Position numbers and translations under genes: made by a program. Below, piece after piece: positions 6,726 to 8,993 of a stretch of DNA of 8,993 nucleotides. How positions within the stretch are numbered: the stretch's first letter is position 1; each line of letters opens with the position of its first letter. The notes below the pieces were generated by a model. That model did not search any database. It was not told where the DNA came from and saw only the letters and a program-made list of their open reading frames with translations. Origin of the DNA: Prevotellaceae bacterium (GTDB taxonomy: Bacteria > Bacteroidota > Bacteroidia > Bacteroidales > UBA932); assembly GCA_031257655.1 (NCBI GenBank), contig JAIROF010000221.1, positions 1 through 8,993 on the forward strand, written 5' to 3'.

Positions 6726-8960
6726 TTACCTTCCCAGCTCCAGCTGATTTTTCACCAAAGTATAGTACGCTCCCCGTTTTTTTGTTAATTCCTTATGCGT
6801 TCCTTCCTCTACAATTTTCCCCTTGTCCAGGACAATGATGTTGTCTGCATTTTGCACGGTACTCAGCCGGTGCGCAACGATTACAGCTGTTTTGCCCCGG
6901 TAGAATTCGCTTAAGTTGTCCATAATGATGCGCTCATTATTGGCGTCCAAAGCATTGGTTGCCTCATCGAAGAAGAGGAAATCGGGATTTTTATAAACGG
7001 CGCGGGCAATCAGGATGCGCTGCCGCTGCCCCTGGCTGACGCCGCTGCCCTCCATACCTATTTTGGAGTTGTACTTCAGCGGCAGCCCTTCTATAAACTC
7101 CTGAATATTCGCCGTTTTTGCTGCGTGCAGCAGGCGCTTCTTGTCAACCTCCTCTTCGCCTGCGGCAATGTTGTTGGCAATGGTATCCGAAAAGATAAAG
7201 CCATCCTGCATGACGGCGCCGCACTTTTGCCGCCACAGGTGCGGGTTGACGTCTTCCAGGGGCGTTTCGCCGATTTTTATTTTGCCTTTTACGGGCGGAT
7301 AAAAACCCATTAAGAGCTTGATAATCGTCGTTTTTCCGCTGCCGCTGGCGCCAACAATGGCGGTTACCCGGCGCTGTGGAATCGTCAAGCTCAGCTCCTC
7401 CAGCACGTAATTGCGCTCAGCCCCGTCGTAGCTGAAGCTCACGTTCTCCATCCGCAGCGAGCGGTTGGCCGGCAGCTCGTTCAGCTTATGGCGGATGCCC
7501 TGCTCTTCATCTTCCCGGTTGTGCACCTCGTTTAGGCGCTCTAAGCTGATTTTGGCGTCCTGCAGCGACTGCACAAAGCCGATAACCTGACCGATTGGCC
7601 CCGACAGCTGCCCCATGATGTAGCTGATAGACATCATCATGCCCAGCGTAATGTTGCCCTCTACCACCGCCTTGGCCGACAGGTACGAGATGAACAGCCC
7701 AGTGGTCTGGCTAAAAAAGATGGAGCCAATTTGCTGGTATTGCCCCAACGCCACGCCCTGAACGTTGATTTTAAACAGCTTTACCTGAATGCGCTCCCAC
7801 TTCCACCGCTGCTGCTTTTCGCTGTTGTTCATCTTGATCTCCTGCATCCCGGTAATCAGCTGGATGGTATTGCTCTGGTTGGCTGACGATTGGGTAAAAC
7901 GCTTGTGGTCAAGCTTCTTTCGGTAGCGCAGGAACGACAAAATCCAGGCTACGTAGCAGGTATTTCCGGCAAGGAATACCAGCAGGATGGTCAAGTTGTA
8001 GTATGCCATGATGGCGGCAAAAACGAAAAAGTTGGCAAACGAAAACAGGGTGGACAGGGTTGTGCCGGACATAAACTCCTGAATGCGCCCGTGATCGCCA
8101 ATGCGCTGCATGATATCCCCGATGTTTTTGGCGTCGAAAAAGCGGATGGGCAGCTTCATCAGCTTGGCCAGAAAATCCGAAATCAGCGAAATGCTGATCC
8201 GCGTATTGGTGTGCAGGCTTATCCAGCTTTGGATAAAGCTCACGCCCATTTGCGTGAGCGAAAGCACCAGCTGCGAAATCAGGATGAGGGTAATAAAGCT
8301 CAGGTTGCTATTGCCGATACCCTGGTCGACCATTGCCTGGGTGAGAAAGGGAAAAATGAGGGACAGCACGCTCCCCAAAACCATGCCGACAACGATTTGG
8401 GCGTACTGCGACTTGTAGGGAAGCAGGTAGCGGAAAAAGTAGCTCAGGTTTTTTTCCTGCCGGGTTTTATCGTCCTCGTAATCGTAGAAATCGGGAGAGG
8501 GCGCCAGCAGCAGGGCGGCGCCCATGTCCTTGCCGTCCGATTTCGTGCTGATCCAGCATTTCAGAAATTCCTCCTTGCGCATCGTATACTTCTGCCCGGC
8601 AGGGTCGGCGATTTTGATGGCGTACTCCTCCGTTCCCCCTGCCTTGACCCGCAAGCCCCATCTTCGCCTGCTGATGCCGTAGCAGACCACAAAGTGGTTT
8701 TGGTTCCAGTGCAGAATGCAGGGGAGCAGGGCGTCGCTCACCAGCTGCTCAAAGCTGATGCGCACGCCCTGCGTGTGCATGCCGATGCTTTCGGCGGCAT
8801 CGCTGATGCCCAGCATGGAAACGCCCTCGCGGGTGATGAAGCACTTTTCCCGCAGGTTCTGGAGCGTGTAGCTGCGGCCGTAGCGCTTCGCAACCATGCG
8901 GAGGCACGACGGGCCGCAGTCCATCGCATCCAGCTGGAGGTAGAGGGGAAAGGGTTTCAT
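6726..8960 (-). CDS. C39 peptidase-containing ABC exporter (bacteriocin/peptide maturation)
   Basis: The 744-residue inner-membrane protein both cleaves a double-glycine leader and exports the released peptide. The N-terminal C39 peptidase (about 1-130) shows the catalytic triad: Cys15 in DAMDCGPSCLRM, His89 in NQNHFVV and Asp119 in IADPAG. The exporter membrane domain spans about 160-450 (IVVGMVLGSVLSLIFPF and others). The ATPase follows: Walker A GASGSGKT at 537-544, signature GVSQGQRQR near 640, Walker B FLFFDE ending at Glu666, and H-loop His697. The ATPase and peptidase look intact. The ATG at 8960 (MKPFPLYLQLD) was chosen; in-frame ATG at 8963 and TTG at 8978 are possible but place more residues before the conserved LQLDAMDC. 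Only 33 bases of upstream sequence are visible, so the promoter and any precursor gene are outside. It is the first visible gene of the operon with HlyD, the glycosyltransferase-methyltransferase and the LanC-like protein. Confidence 0.95.
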   Translation of the reverse strand: MKPFPLYLQLDAMDCGPSCLRMVAKRYGRSYTLQNLREKCFITREGVSMLGISDAAESIGMHTQGVRISFEQLVSDALLPCILHWNQNHFVVCYGISRRRWGLRVKAGGTEEYAIKIADPAGQKYTMRKEEFLKCWISTKSDGKDMGAALLLAPSPDFYDYEDDKTRQEKNLSYFFRYLLPYKSQYAQIVVGMVLGSVLSLIFPFLTQAMVDQGIGNSNLSFITLILISQLVLSLTQMGVSFIQSWISLHTNTRISISLISDFLAKLMKLPIRFFDAKNIGDIMQRIGDHGRIQEFMSGTTLSTLFSFANFFVFAAIMAYYNLTILLVFLAGNTCYVAWILSFLRYRKKLDHKRFTQSSANQSNTIQLITGMQEIKMNNSEKQQRWKWERIQVKLFKINVQGVALGQYQQIGSIFFSQTTGLFISYLSAKAVVEGNITLGMMMSISYIMGQLSGPIGQVIGFVQSLQDAKISLERLNEVHNREDEEQGIRHKLNELPANRSLRMENVSFSYDGAERNYVLEELSLTIPQRRVTAIVGASGSGKTTIIKLLMGFYPPVKGKIKIGETPLEDVNPHLWRQKCGAVMQDGFIFSDTIANNIAAGEEEVDKKRLLHAAKTANIQEFIEGLPLKYNSKIGMEGSGVSQGQRQRILIARAVYKNPDFLFFDEATNALDANNERIIMDNLSEFYRGKTAVIVAHRLSTVQNADNIIVLDKGKIVEEGTHKELTKKRGAYYTLVKNQLELGR

Positions 8961-8993
8961 CATGGGATTACATGGCAAAGGTTGGGTTTTCCA

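Noticed and set aside
8976..8983. A Bacteroidetes-type -7 promoter box (AACCTTTG on the minus strand) just before the ABC exporter gene
   Set aside because: One consensus position mismatches, the -33 region would be outside the window, and the implied leader before the start codon would be very short.

Overview
The window looks like a piece of a Bacteroidetes (probably Bacteroidales) chromosome. The evidence is A-rich leaders with little Shine-Dalgarno sequence before most starts, lipoproteins with acidic residues right after the lipobox cysteine, and a C39 ABC transporter/HlyD pair of the type seen in peptide-export loci of this phylum. I cannot name the species from sequence alone.

Left part, + strand (1-2576): two closely spaced genes, probably one operon that starts outside the window. 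The first encodes a lipoprotein with one Ig-like (BIG2) domain followed by a right-handed beta-helix. The second encodes a lipoprotein metallophosphoesterase resembling tartrate-resistant/purple acid phosphatases. Both carry a lipobox and early acidic residues, so both may be displayed on the cell surface.

Middle (2577-2822): a convergent intergenic region with no convincing gene. It is filled by a nested palindromic element built from about five copies of the half-site CTGCCGAATT (either orientation) around a perfect 22-bp inverted repeat.

Right part, - strand (2823-8960): a four-gene operon, read right to left. It encodes a C39 peptidase-ABC exporter, an HlyD-type membrane fusion protein, a two-domain protein (GT2 glycosyltransferase fused to an FkbM-type SAM methyltransferase) and a short LanC-like protein. 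Genes 2-4 are tightly packed; the last two share one base (TAATG). The exporter and HlyD genes are separated by 142 bp holding an AAAAACT-repeat inverted repeat. I read this as the export and tailoring half of a ribosomally made, double-glycine-leader peptide system. The tailoring would plausibly involve glycosylation and methylation, plus a LanC-fold protein that has lost the zinc-site residues of true lanthionine cyclases. No precursor peptide lies inside the window; it would be expected beyond base 8993.

Base composition differs between the two halves. By hand count, 601-660 (beta-helix gene) is 42/60 G+C and 8521-8580 (ABC gene) is 33/60, but 3241-3300 (LanC-like gene) is 27/60 and 3841-3900 (glycosyltransferase/methyltransferase gene) is 22/60. 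This fits a separate, possibly transferred, origin for the peptide operon.
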